64,000 nucleotides of DNA from Arenicola marina (lineage: Eukaryota > Annelida > Polychaeta > Arenicolidae): the NCBI GenBank assembly GCA_964019135.1, contig OZ025260.1:38855373-38919372 (forward strand), in the 5' to 3' direction. This document shows positions 1 to 50,479 of the stretch, in pieces (the first letter of the stretch is position 1; each line of letters begins with the position of its first letter). The translations under genes and the position numbers were made by a program. The notes under the pieces were generated by a model. It searched no databases and had not been told where the DNA came from. It saw only the letters and a list, made by a program, of their open reading frames with translations.

Positions 1-2803
1 CGTGTACCCACGTGTTATACACCGGGTTGGTGTTTGTTGTACCAGAAGCTGACCTACCCTCGTGTACCCACGTGTTATACACCGGGTTGGTGTTTGGTGT
101 AACAGAAGCTGACCTACCCTCGTGTACCCACGTGTTATACACCGGGTTGGTGTTTGTTGTAACAGAAGCGGACCTACCCTCGTGTACCCACGTGTTATAC
201 ACCGGGTTGGTGTTTGTTGTAACAGAAGCTGACCTACCCTCGTGTACCCACGTGTTATACACCGGGTTGGTGTTTGTTGTAACAGAAGCTGACCTACCCT
301 CGTGTACCCACGTGTTATACACCGGGTTGGTGTTTGTTGTAACAGAAGCTGACCTACCCTCGTGTACCCACGTGTTATACACCGGGTTGGTGTTTGTTGT
401 AACAGAAGCTGCCCTACCCTCGTGTACCCACGTGTTATACACCGGGTTGGTGTTTGTTGTAACAGAAGCGGACCTACCCTCGTGTACCCACGTGTTATAC
501 ACCGGGTTGGTGTTTGTTGTAACAGAAGCTGACCTACCCTCGTGTACCCACGTGTTATACACCGGGTTGGTGTTTGTTGTAACAGAAGCTGACCTACCCT
601 CGTTTACCCACATGTTATACACCGGGTTGGTGTTTGTTGTAACAGAAGCGGACCTACCCTCGTGTACCCACATGCTATACACCGGGTTGGTGTTTGTTGT
701 AACAGAAGCTGACCTACCTTCGTTTACCCACATGTTATACACCGGGTTGGTGTTTGTTGTAACAGAAGCGGACCTACCCTCGTGTACCCACATGCTATAC
801 ACCGGGTTGGTGTTTGTTGTAACAGAAGCTGACCTACCCTCGTTTACCCACATGTTATACACCGGGTTGGTGTTTGTTGTAACAGAAGCTGACCTACCCT
901 CGTTTACCCACATGTTATGCACCGGGTTGGTGTTTGTTGTAACAGAAGCTGACCTACCCTCGTGTACCCACGTGTTATACACCGGGTTGGTGTTTGTTGT
1001 ACCAGAAGCTGACCTACCCTCGTGTACCCACGTGTTATACACCGGGTTGGTGTTTGTTGTACCAGAAGCTGACCTACCCTCGTGTACCCACGTGTTATAC
1101 ACCGGGTTGGTGTTTGTTGTAACAGAAGCGGACCTACCCTCGTGTACCCACGTGTTATACACCGGGTTGGTGTTTGTTGTAACAGAAGCGGACCTACCCT
1201 CGTTTACCCACATGTTATACACCGGGTTGGTGTTTGTTGTACCAGAAGCTGACCTACCCTCGTGTACCCACGTGTTATACACCGGGTTGGTGTTTGTTGT
1301 AACAGAAGCTGCCCTACCCTCGTGTACCCACGTGTTATACACCGGGTTGGTGTTTGTTGTAACAGAAGCGGACCTACCCTCGTGTACCCACGTGTTATAC
1401 ACCGGGTTGGTGTTTGTTGTAACAGAAGCTGACCTACCCTCGTGTACCCACGTGTTATACACCGGGTTGGTGTTTGTTGTAACAGAAGCTGACCTACCCT
1501 CGTTTACCCACATGTTATACACCGGGTTGGTGTTTGTTGTAACAGAAGCGGACCTACCCTCGTGTACCCACATGCTATACACCGGGTTGGTGTTTGTTGT
1601 AACAGAAGCTGACCTACCTTCGTTTACCCACATGTTATACACCGGGTTGGTGTTTGTTGTAACAGAAGCGGACCTACCCTCGTGTACCCACATGCTATAC
1701 ACCGGGTTGGTGTTTGTTGTAACAGAAGCTGACCTACCCTCGTTTACCCACATGTTATACACCGGGTTGGTGTTTGTTGTAACAGAAGCTGACCTACCCT
1801 CGTTTACCCACATGTTATGCACCGGGTTGGTGTTTGTTGTAACAGAAGCTGACCTACCCTCGTGTACCCACGTGTTATACACCGGGTTGGTGTTTGTTGT
1901 ACCAGAAGCTGACCTACCCTCGTGTACCCACGTGTTATACACCGGGTTGGTGTTTGTTGTACCAGAAGCTGACCTACCCTCGTGTACCCACGTGTTATAC
2001 ACCGGGTTGGTGTTTGTTGTAACAGAAGCTGCCCTACCCTCGTGTACCCACGTGTTATACACCGGGTTGGTGTTTGTTGTAACAGAAGCGGACCTACCCT
2101 CGTGTACCCACGTGTTATACACCGGGTTGGTGTTTGTTGTAACAGAAGCTGACCTACCCTCGTGTACCCACGTGTTATACACCGGGTTGGTGTTTGTTGT
2201 AACAGAAGCTGACCTACCCTCGTTTACCCACATGTTATACACCGGGTTGGTGTTTGTTGTAACAGAAGCGGACCTACCCTCGTGTACCCACATGCTATAC
2301 ACCGGGTTGGTGTTTGTTGTAACAGAAGCTGACCTACCTTCGTTTACCCACATGTTATACACCGGGTTGGTGTTTGTTGTAACAGAAGCGGACCTACCCT
2401 CGTGTACCCACATGCTATACACCGGGTTGGTGTTTGTTGTAACAGAAGCTGACCTACCCTCGTTTACCCACATGTTATACACCGGGTTGGTGTTTGTTGT
2501 AACAGAAGCTGACCTACCCTCGTTTACCCACATGTTATGCACCGGGTTGGTGTTTGTTGTAACAGAAGCTGACCTACCCTCGTGTACCCACGTGTTATAC
2601 ACCGGGTTGGTGTTTGTTGTACCAGAAGCTGACCTACCCTCGTGTACCCACGTGTTATACACCGGGTTGGTGTTTGTTGTACCAGAAGCTGACCTACCCT
2701 CGTGTACCCACGTGTTATACACCGGGTTGGTGTTTGTTGTAACAGAAGCGGACCTACCCTCGTTTACCCACATGTTATACACCGGGTTGGTGTTTGGTGT
2801 CAA
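1..2803. repeat. 60-bp minisatellite, about 47 units, with 720-bp higher-order repeat
   Basis: Perfectly phased 60-bp units that contain ACCGGGTTGGTGTTTGTTGT and differ at a few fixed sites. Variant units recur in the same order at 361-1080, 1261-1980 and 1981-2700, a twelve-unit higher-order period. It lies in the TAF1 intron after exon 36 and continues past the left edge. The unit length is a multiple of three with no stop, so a 935-codon frame exists by chance; it is not a gene. Confidence 0.98.
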
Positions 2804-3022
2804 TAAGGCTCCTGGGTAAAGGACATGAAGCCTTAGGCATGTTTGGTCACTTGTGTGTAAACGAGAGTGAAGAAATCTCACTGGGCAATGACCTAAGGTC
2901 CATGGATCATGCACCACAGGCAGATCCACTGGGTAAAGCTTCCATGCTGCTAACACGTTGGCCGCAACGTAAACTCCACACAATAACAAACAAACAACCC
3001 TACCCCCCCCCCTTCCCCTCTC

Positions 3023-3694
3023 CACACCCTCCTCGCTCCTCCACAATGTTGGCCAGTATGTAGGAGAAGGTGACCAGAGCGTTGTGACCCCCCCCCCCTT
3101 CCCTCTCCACACCCCACCACACTTACATTCTCCACCGTGCGGAGTCGCTCCTCCACAATGTTGGCCAGTATGTAGGAGAAGGTGACCAGAGCGTTGTGAC
3201 CCCCCCCCTCCCCTCTCCACACCCCATCACACTTACATTCTCCACCGTGCGGAGTCGCTCCTCCACAATGTTGGCCAGTATGTAGGAGAAGGTGACCAGA
3301 GCGTTGTGACCCCCCCCCCCTCCCCTCTCCACACCCCATCACACTTACATTCTCCACCGTGCGGAGTCGCTCCTCCACAATGTTGGCCAGTATGTAGGAG
3401 AAGGTGACCAGGGCGTTGTGACCCCCCCCCCCCTCCCCTCTCAACACCCCATCACACTTACATTCTCCACCGTGCGGAGTCGCTCCTCCACAATGTTGGC
3501 CAGTATGTAGGAGAAGGTGACCAGAGCGTTGTGACCCCCCCCCCCCCCCTCCCCTCTCCACACCCCATCACACTTACATTCTCCACCGTGCGCAGTCGCC
3601 CCTCCACAATGTTGGCCAGTATGTAGGAGAAGCCAACCAGGTCGTTGTGACTCCCCCCCCCCCCGCTCCCCATACTACACCCCACCACACTTAC
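3023..3694 (-). repeat. TAF1: About 110-117-bp array made of exon 36 end plus its donor
   Basis: About six units. Each holds roughly 69 bases of exon 36 ([18 protein letters not shown]), the donor GTAAGTGTG and a run of G and GGGGA on the coding strand. Donor positions fall at 3694, 3577, 3461, 3348, 3236 and 3126. Spacing shrinks from 117 to 110 bp mainly through the homopolymer length. The last copy near 3030 lacks the donor. Confidence 0.95.
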
Positions 3695-41720
<38,026 letters not shown>

Positions 41721-43461
41721 CTGCAAGAAGGCCGATACACTTTGTATATTGAGGAGGGTACACAATTGTGTTGAGGCATAACAGGACAGGGGAGAGTAAA
41801 TTGATACTAACTTTTACTGGCTGGAGCTAAAGTTAAATAAAACAGTAACTGAACCCTAAATCTAGTTCCAGCATTAATCCTTCCGGTAACCCTGGTGTGA
41901 TAGCCCAATATGAACACACAAGCAGGGTGGCCTTCTACCGCCAATCCATTGGGGCTCAGTGAGGGGATTGGACTTCTAATCAATGACTGACCCAATATCT
42001 AAGCAGCCAGCATTGCATCTATGGAACTACCTAAACTGTAGTTCTGGTCTATGCCTATGACAACACTATGTACAGTTTCAAAAATGGTAAGGTCTGCTGC
42101 AGCTCATCGCCTAGCTTCTAGATGGCACTGCCACAACTTCCATCAGCACCTAATTTCTATCACTTCTCAGAATTTCAACCTCAATTCAGCTGCAATAGGT
42201 GACACCAATATCAAGAAAAGTGTGTTGGTTGGTTGCATATTCAGGATGCTTTAACCACTTTGATCAAATTGCGTCAATGGGAGAAGGAAGGGAGAGTGGA
42301 GCCATGTTCATGGGGGAACCCTGTACTGTTCGCGAAGAAGGAAATGAGATCTTTAGCCTGCAACCACACAGACATGCAAAAGTGTGTTAACTGACATGCA
42401 AACTCAATTAGGGTACATCATGACACATAATTTGCAATTTTCCCTGGGAAAATATCAGTTTTTTGATTGGTTCATATGTCATTATCTCATTTGGAGGCTA
42501 CCTGAAGTCAGTTGATATGCATACATAGGACTTGCCACTATTCTTGATGTATGCTTTCATAGCTAAGACATTACCAGTATTCCCATATATTTGATGATAG
42601 TGATAATTAATGTTTCAAAAATAGTGCACTTCACTTAATTGCAATATCTGATTGTCAGCACAAAAGTTGCAATTAACCGAGGTTGCAATTATCCAAAGGT
42701 GGCGATTTTGACCAGTAAGAAACGGACTACATGTACATGTGCACATATTGGGTTTAAATATGCTTCATGTACATTTTACAAACACGCGTGGCGAGAAGCG
42801 GTGCTGATGGCGAGAACTTTTTGGGGTATGGCAATAGTTTCTAAAAGTATGCATCTTACAACTTATCTTGTTATTTTGGTTGAAGTCTCCTTGATTACGA
42901 CGATATCGTCTGTTGATTTTTCGAAGCAGCGGACAACTCAGTTCTGTCCGCCTCCTTGCCCACCCAGTGGAGAAACTGCGCATATGTGCATGTCGTTAAA
43001 ACCACACCATTCGCTTGGTGGCGCTTCATACACCCAGCCATTGACACGCAATAAGCGAAACGCCACCTGGCGAAAGCCGCTGGTGAAGAATGACTAAATA
43101 CGAAATGGCGCGATAAACAATAAGAAAGTCTCATTTCAACCGACTTGATAGTAATGCGATACTTTGTTAGTTCATATGCATGTGGGTTTCGTGGTAAATA
43201 TGAAGTTAAGGTATCAGAGTATAAAATGACAAGGGTTTGATGGATCGTGCTGTTAACAACACTTAGTCGCCCATAAACCCTCATTTTCTACATGCGGACA
43301 TGGGACTGTTGTGTGGAGCAACAACTGTCTCATATGGGACTACTGCCTGACAAGCTGTAATCAGACATAAATTACATAGTAATAAAAACAAATCATACAT
43401 TTCTGTGGATATGAGACTGTCTCATATGAAACTATGCCATGCCATGGGCTACACTTAGCCT
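41721..43461. other. Upstream of TAF1 coding exon 1
   Basis: Contains the truncated SINE at 42225-42376 and otherwise unassigned AT-rich DNA. The noncoding first exon and promoter of TAF1 must be here or further right, but I cannot point to a TSS. Confidence 0.5.
42225..42376 (-). mobile_element. Truncated SINE copy
   Basis: Shares TATTCAGGATGCTTTAACCAC, GGAGCCATGT and CTGCAACCACACAGACATG with the SINE at 32600-32885 at roughly 75-80% identity by eye. The tRNA-like head is missing. Confidence 0.75.
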
Positions 43462-43470
43462 CAGGAGACC

Positions 43471-44199
43471 TTGGCGCAAGTGCCCCCAGGCAAGCCCGCT
43501 TCTCTAGGGGCACAACGGTAACAATGTTAAAATCCTTCGACGTTAGTAGGGAATCGACTGTAGCTTTTATTATAATGCGGGCGCGTACAATAATAGTGCT
43601 TACGTATTCTATATACCTTGTTCTATCATCTGATATCAAAAAAGTGTGTCGACACTAGGTTGTTTCGACTATATTTTTGCGAAGAAATGTTGGAGCACAC
43701 AACTGTTCCCGACCAGCCATCCGCCATATTTGTTTTTGGCGGATGTCGGTACCTGTGAATGCGAGTTGGTTCCTCCTCTCCGTTAGCATATGACTCTCCG
43801 CTAGAGGGCCTTGTCAGCCGCTCACTTTGAACTTAAGGACAACAGCAGCGCCCTCTTTCACAGGTCATTAACTGTTACAAAGTTTGGGACCCAGGCTACA
43901 TATGGTTCAAATGGTGGCGGGATTCGCCAGGTGGCGCTGCATATACATGGCGGTTGGTAGGGAAAAGTCGCATGCTCCAACATTTGTTTGCGAAAATATG
44001 ACTGGAACAATCTAGTGTTGACACACTTTCTTGATGTCAGAAGATAGAACAAGGTATATAGAATACGTAAGCACTATTATTATACGCGCCCGCATTATAA
44101 TAAAAGCTACAGTCGATTCCCTACTAACGTCAAAGGATTTTAACATTGTTACCGTTGTGCCCCTAGAAAAGCGGGCTTGCCTGGGGGCACTTGCGCCAA
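43471..44199. mobile_element. 729-bp long-TIR nonautonomous DNA transposon, Mutator-like
   Basis: Inverted arms of about 260 bp, from 43471 to about 43731 and from about 43945 to 44199, are roughly 90% identical. Both ends read TTGGCGCAAGTGCCCCCAGG inward. The element is flanked by a perfect 9-bp direct repeat CAGGAGACC at 43462-43470 and 44200-44208. Long TIRs with 9-bp target duplications are typical of the Mutator (MuDR/MULE) superfamily. The 210-bp centre has no transposase. Both arms carry the same roughly 55-codon frame (for example IEYVSTII and SLLTSKDFNIVTVV); it may be incidental. Confidence 0.82.
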
Positions 44200-44285
44200 C
44201 AGGAGACCCAATGTCTTGCTTCTTGCCTTGCTAGCGCTACCATTTGTCTTGGACTTGGCCAGGGCCTTGGCTTGGATCTCCCGAC

Positions 44286-44374
44286 CCTAGTTCCATATCC
44301 GAAACCTAGTGGCTCCGCACGCTCCCATTGCGCGAGAGTGTGCGGAGCCACTAGGTTTCGGAGATGGAACTAGG
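44286..44374. repeat. Near-perfect hairpin, 39-bp arms
   Basis: Arms 44286-44324 and 44336-44374 (CCTAGTTCCATATCCGAAAC... with inverse) pair almost completely around an 11-base loop. A 9-bp direct repeat TCCCGACCC flanks it at 44279-44287 and 44379-44387, overlapping the arm by two bases. It may be a tiny TIR element or an inverted duplication. Confidence 0.85.
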
Positions 44375-44399
44375 CCTATCCCGACCCGAGTCCGAGGCC

Positions 44400-47300
44400 A
44401 AACCGAGTGAAAACTCGTCACCTGACCTTTGTCTGAGAAAACAAGAGATGAAACTTTACTCACTTCGTTGATTTGCACCAAGTTACAATACTTTAAAGCT
44501 ATGGCGCGCTATAAAGTCATGTTGAGGTCTTTAAAAGAAGTTACAGCAAACGTTTACAACGAAATTCCGAAGTAAACAAATTGGGTTCGCTGATGTCGTT
44601 GAAGTCTGAAGCTGTATTATCGCTCACTCGGCTTTATGTTCCTTGATTCGTCGCTAGGTGGTGCGATTCTAGGCTCTCGATCTTCCGGCAGAGGGCGTGC
44701 ATCAGAATTAGGCCCATCTTTCATACGCGAAAAAATTAAAGTGAATCTAATCGAAGAAATATTCGGCATAAGTTAGGCATAAAATACATCGCTTTAAGCA
44801 ATTACTGTGCATCTAATGGTACCGTACCTAACTAAATAATTAACCATAATTCGAAAATGGTAGCAAAACACAAAAGTGTAAAATGTTGATATATATAATG
44901 GTCAATGATGGCGCATTGATACTTATACGGGTTACCGTCCAGAATTTAATACTAATATGTCATAGGTTAAACCTAAAGGCGAGCGTAGCCTCCAACGCCC
45001 CATACCATAGCGATACAATTTGTTTGGTACCATTTGTTTACCCCCCACTGCTTTTGCATTTAATTACTGAACCCCTGGTAACTTATATATTACTTATTAA
45101 TCCACAGGCGCTCAGATCTGCTGACAGAACCCCAGAATTAATGCCCGGTCAATTAAAAAATCTAGGACTATCAACTTTCATGTCTTGCTTTTCTAATTCT
45201 GTGATAAAAGAAATAATATCAACTCTTGTTCTGTAATAAAAGAAATCATGTCAACTCTTGCAATGGCTCATACAATCCTTTTTTTTTTTTTTAGTTTTGA
45301 TGTCATAGATACCTGCAGCTATAATTATACAAACTGGTGTTCACAAGTAGGGAAGCTATATGCATGTACTATAGCAAACACCTCTCTTTTAATTGTCTCA
45401 AGTTTAGCTACAGGTATTTATTTAGGTATTGAGACAACTATTATATAATAGCTCCAGGTATTGAGACAATTGTTACAATAATAGCTCCAGGTATTAAGAC
45501 ACTATTACATCACAGCATGATGGCAGCCCCTTTTCTGTGGCTGTGTTTAGGACAGGCAAAAATCTGACAGGGCCGTTTTCACATCTTTTCCCGTCCTACA
45601 GCCACAAAACTGGGGAAAAGTCTGATGATGATAGCATGCTTTGAATACTGAGGTAGATTTATTGGTTCAGCGGTCTTCCTCTTGAGTCGAGATCTGTACG
45701 AATAATGATATATTTGCTATCCAAAAGTCAAGAAACATTAAGGTGAGATTATCAGCAACTGGAATTTTTAGTTTTAATAACTTCCCATTCTTTTCCCAAT
45801 TTTGTTTAAGCTTCAATCCAATTTCGTACATTAAGTTCTGCTGCTTCACCAGCTGAGATTTAGTAGGTAAGTTTCCGTTTTTAAGTGATAGTTCTGAACA
45901 TATTGGCGATAACAAAGTCCTCCTAACTTAGTCCAAATCCAGGAATCGGTCAACATTGTTCGACGCATCCTACACGGACGTCTGATGACGTGATGTCAGT
46001 GCTGAACTGAACTATCAAATAACCCCAGTTGAATGTGACACAAATAAACTTATGTGATAAGGTGAAATGTTTCAAATGAAACCTAAGCACCTAATGTATC
46101 ATCAACCTTGATCTAAATTTACAAAAGCTAGACTAAATAATAATGTAAAAAGGTCATAACGTCAACGAAGCTGTGATCTGTTGACCGGTCTGCTGTGAAC
46201 CGTCGTCTGCGCATTCGACTTGTGCTGCCAACTGGCGAATGCAGCGAGCGCTCTGTCGGGAGAGTGAAAACAAGTTGTCGCTATGATAAACACTTCGTTT
46301 GCTTGGTTATAATCTGATAATGTTTTCCAGTAACTTGTGGATTAAATGTACTAATGCTGGTAATTCGTTCCTAAATATCCTGCGGTGCGCTGCGCGTAAG
46401 TTTTCAACCAAAAAAATGAACATGACGTTTCCCAGAAGGCAGTTAACGCATGCGTAAACACAAGCTCCCCGCACGGTGGCGCTACGCAAGCTAGCCCTAG
46501 CGGAGTGAGTCGTAGGCAGAAAGTATGGGGGGCATGGGTGAGTTCGGGTGTGCCCGCGGAGTGCATAACCGAACGCGGAGATTGTGGTCCGATAGGGCGG
46601 TCACGTGCTACATTTTACTCCCAGACCTTACTCCCCACCCAGAGGAGGATCACGAGGATTTCCAACATGGCGTCCAGGCCGCACAATACATTTAATTTAT
46701 ATATAGTAGTATTGCGACCTGCAACAATCTGTAAATAATATTATAACAACGAGAATAAGATAATGAACACAATACGTATCCGTTGATTTATTTTATGGCG
46801 CTATTTAACGATCTGCAAAATTTGTGCAGTCCAGCAAGTGCAACATTCACGCGGACCGCGGATTTTGCGTTCGGTTAATAGTGATCCGCCTATTAGCGGA
46901 AAGAGTGAGTCCGCATGCTCCAAATATCCGCGCCGATTACTCCGATCGCATATCCGAACTCACCCCATGTGTCACATCTTCCGCTTTCCCCACTGGGGGT
47001 CGACTTCCGGTTGATATTCCCCGCTCGTAACTGGATGGGATTGAGATACAGTCTCGTCTAAAGAGCTCGCTACGCTCTCTATGATGCAAGATTGCTTTTG
47101 TTCGCGGCGAACTATACCCCACTTCCCATTTTAAACCGCATCCCGGACCAACCCGTCAATTTCACATCCTTAAAAATTTGTCGTACCGTATGTGGTAGTG
47201 AATTCTAATTTTGACAACGGTCAACGGCAGTAAGGGCAAACATCTAAGAGTTAATTTTAACCTTGTATTGATATGAATAGGCATGGCCTAAGTTGCAAGC

Positions 47301-48040
47301 TCTTAAAAGCTCTGTCATCTTTTGAGTTATCTTGCTTAATTTCTGTTAAAAATATCAATTGAATAAGCAAAGCTTTGTTGTTTAGCATTAATATTAGGCT
47401 TAGAATATGTAGAGTAATGTCCAGAGAAAAGATAATAATAAGTAATTAGTTATCAAATTAGTTTTACTAATTTTATTAGTTTTACCCCTTCCATGCATAT
47501 TCCCCAACGTTCAGAGCAAAAAGTCACATGCAACGCGCCAAAAAGATAATATCATTTATACGTTTAATTATGGACAAATCATAATTTTACAAGCAACGGG
47601 AATAAGCGTTATACTGTAATTATTGGGGTGCAAGGTATTTTAAGTCAATATTATTCAAAAACATGTTTGCTCTATATTTAAGATGTATCTTCTGGTCAGC
47701 TTAGTGAAATGACCCCAAAAATGAAAGCTGCACCTTTTCCACATGCATTATGATTGTTTGATTATTTAAATGTTGTCGCTGTACAAAGCATTTTGTTTAA
47801 TTACGCAAGAATTTAGCTACACATATACTTTTCCAAACAAGATGTACCAGGCAGTTCGGCCAACAACAGGCCTTTATTAGTTTAACTTAGACTACATTAG
47901 GCCTACATAAAAGCCTAAGGCTAATTAAGTCACAGGTGCCGCAAAACAACTGACACAGGGCGGGGGGTGGGGGGGTCCGCACCGCCTACCAATCTTGTTC
48001 TGTGTAGGCGCTTCACCCCCCCCCCCCCACCCCCCTCCCC
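44400..48040. other. Intergenic DNA, no gene recognised
   Basis: Only short frames occur. A three-fold repeat of about 40 bp (AATAGCTCCAGGTATT) lies at 45410-45510. An imperfect inverted repeat lies at about 45523-45625. A CpG-rich zone near 46190-47120 could hold a promoter, including that of TAF1, but nothing confirms it. Confidence 0.5.
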
Positions 48041-48041
48041 G

Positions 48042-48308
48042 CAGTGGCAAATCCAGTGGGGGGGGGGCTACTGCAGCTATATATAGCCCCTCACCTCTGG
48101 GTCAAGCCTCAAAAGACCCCCCCACCAACAGGTTTAGCACCCGAGAATAAAGAAGCCTATCCCTTGTCCATGAGCAGCAACCTGATGCCGAACAAGGGGC
48201 AGTGTCCAACCCTCCCCCCCCCACCCGCTTCCGCCGCCTATGCACTTTAATCTCGAAATTCAAGCCCCTCTCCCCCCACCCCCTATATAGAGTTTGGATC
48301 CGCCCCTG
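48042..48308. mobile_element. Small hAT-like TIR element
   Basis: Begins CAGTGGCAAATCCAGTGGGG and ends TTGGATCCGCCCCTG, which are imperfect inverted copies of the CAGGGGCGGATCCAG-type terminus also present at 61630. The interior is G/C-run rich and noncoding. No clear target duplication. Confidence 0.55.
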
Positions 48309-48427
48309 CCCCCTCCGCACCGCAATGTGTCAGTTGATTTACGGCTTTATTGTTTTAGGCAGTAGTTAACGCCAGCCTATTCACGAAGGCTTTGTGAAGG
48401 AAGTCTGTCAATATGGACTATATCTAA

Positions 48428-48735
48428 GGGGGGGGGGGGACAAGGGGGGTCGCGTTCCCAGATCACAAAGAATACATTTCTTTATTCACAGGTCACGATA
48501 AATTAAAAACAGAACTCTCTGCATGCAAAGGAAGGGTGGATACACGATACTAAATCGACGATTTCCCGATTCACGGTTATGAAATTCCCAGTTCACGATT
48601 AATGAAAATCCTTAATCACGGCTGTCAGCTAATACCCCGTTCCCAGTTCACGCAGAATCATTTTCCTCATTCCCAGTTCACAGTGATATGAAAAGCCCAA
48701 TCTCGAGGAGCGCAAATACTCCCCCCACCCCCACA
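48428..48735. mobile_element. G/C-run-bounded MITE, copy A
   Basis: Starts in a G run, ends in a C run, and carries several internal copies of TCCCAGTTCACG. It is flanked by direct repeats ATCTAA at 48422-48427 and 48736-48741. It is clearly homologous to copy B at 49718-50002. No coding capacity. Confidence 0.75.
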
Positions 48736-48741
48736 ATCTAA

Positions 48742-49717
48742 CGCCTTCGTTGCAACCGCGATGATTTGTAATTTGGCCTACAGCACGTTTTCCAGGAACA
48801 AGGCCACCCGCTTGAAGTGCTTAGAAAGAACAGATAAGTTATAAAATACAGTTGCGATTCTGGCCAGAACAAATGACTTTCTTCATCGACTGCGTGACAG
48901 AATATGTGCACTAATCTACCATATCAGTAACAAAGCTCATGCAAACTTTTTTTTAGCGGCGACGACAACAAATAAAGCAATTGCTTTTTATTTCCTTTTT
49001 GGCGGGGGTCACTCCGTAATAAATATGTGACATAGCTTTAGCAAGTTATCGCCATGGATAAGGGTTATATTGCGGAAGGGGAGCCCTCACTCGAAATTGA
49101 CCATTTTTATTTGCAAGTCATACATCCAACATTACAATGTAAGCAAATAACATTTACTGTCAGTTGGCCAAATTCATTTTCCATTGAACTTCAGAAATAT
49201 TACAAATTAACCAGCATATTCTTTCTTTCTACGCTTCAATCCTGTTAAGCAAATAGGGGTATGATTTTAACGACTACGAAGAAACTGTCACTTCGTTTTC
49301 GCAGAACTTTCGACATTTAATGTCATGGTCATGAACAAGTGACATGATAAATATTATAAAAATCGAATGGGTGGTGACCCATTGCTGACAAAGCTAAGTG
49401 ATGCGCGTAATGGGCATTCATGATCTTTGCAACATTGTATTGCATATTTCTTTGCTGACGTCATTGCCATGGATGCACGTTTGGGGCGGGTGAGCAGTGC
49501 ATGACAAGGAGTGTAAGAGACCCTCAGCATCGCTGACTTTACAAGCTGTCGAAGGCATTCCAATATTATACGCCTGTATACACTGATATCTACTTCAGAG
49601 CAAATTGATGTTGTAATGTGAAAGCCATCTTGCAAGGATCGAGATCTAGCCTAGCCCACATATTGGTTGCCAAACTTCTTATGCAATAATGCATATTTTT
49701 CACTTTACATATAATTG
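48742..49717. other. Intergenic DNA, no feature seen
   Basis: AT-rich sequence between two copies of the same MITE. No frame of note. Confidence 0.6.
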
Positions 49718-50002
49718 AGGGGGGGGGGGGGGTCACATTCCCAGGTCACGAAGAGTAAATTTGATTTATTCCCAGGTCACAATGGATTAAAAAGGAGAAC
49801 TCTCAATTTCACGATTCACGGTTATTTAATATTACAATGCCCAGTGCACGATTAATGAAAATCCTTGATCCCGACGGTCGGCTAATACCCCATTCCCAGT
49901 TCACGAAGAATTATTTGCCTCATTCATAGTTCACGGTGAAATGAAAACCCCATTCCCAATTTAAGGAACGCAATGCCTCCCGCCCCCCCCCCCCACCCCC
50001 TC
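49718..50002. mobile_element. G/C-run-bounded MITE, copy B
   Basis: Same family as copy A, with the shared segments CACGATTAATGAAAATCCTT and GGTCACATTCCCAGGTCACG-like repeats. It is flanked by a perfect 7-bp direct repeat ATAATTG at 49711-49717 and 50003-50009, indicating transposition. Confidence 0.8.
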
Positions 50003-50479
50003 ATAATTGTCTTGGCACCATGCCAAAATGTTAGGGTAAAGACAAGAGAAAGCCCGGGGAAGAGCTTTCCAAGTGGTCCTGATATCAGGACCACTGATGG
50101 AAGGCACTCTTAATCTGGACCAAATATATGACGTTGGAATCACTTAAAATAGAGCTCTCTCTCATTAAATTATTATCTGTCCCGGTCTAAGAAGGAAGCC
50201 TAATACTGGCCCATTTGACGAACTAGCTGCCAGGTATATTGCTTTATTATATATAAATATATATATCTAATTAATTATTAAATTCATATTAATTTATTTA
50301 ACTATTAAATTCAAAGTAATTTATTTCATTGATAAAGTTAGGTCATGACTAAGTTTACCAGTATATTATTTTCACTGTTGACTTATCAGTTATATAGGTA
50401 TGGCAAATATAATGTAAGATACTATAATATTGTTATGAATTTCTACGCATCTGATAGGTTAGAAGTAGATATACCGTAA
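50003..50479. other. Left flank of the retrotransposon, no feature seen
   Basis: AT-rich intergenic sequence ending in the 4-bp target duplication GTAA at 50476-50479. Confidence 0.7.

Noticed and set aside
1-2803. Splice-junction content of the 60-bp array
   Set aside because: The coding-strand unit contains a donor-like GGGTAGGT, but the neighbouring exon to the left is outside the window, so no link to a junction can be shown.
12-2819. 935-codon open frame
   Set aside because: It is the 60-bp satellite read through. The unit is a multiple of three without a stop, and it has no protein-like diversity.
43361-44234. Two similar short genes in opposite directions
   Set aside because: The matching frames lie in the inverted arms of a TIR element with a 9-bp target duplication, so duplication of DNA explains the likeness.
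45667-45915. 82-codon minus-strand frame as a small gene
   Set aside because: Composition is protein-like, but I recognise no family, splice context or neighbour support.
46190-47120. TAF1 promoter
   Set aside because: CpG-rich and plausibly located, but no transcription start, first exon or donor could be matched to the acceptor at 41720.
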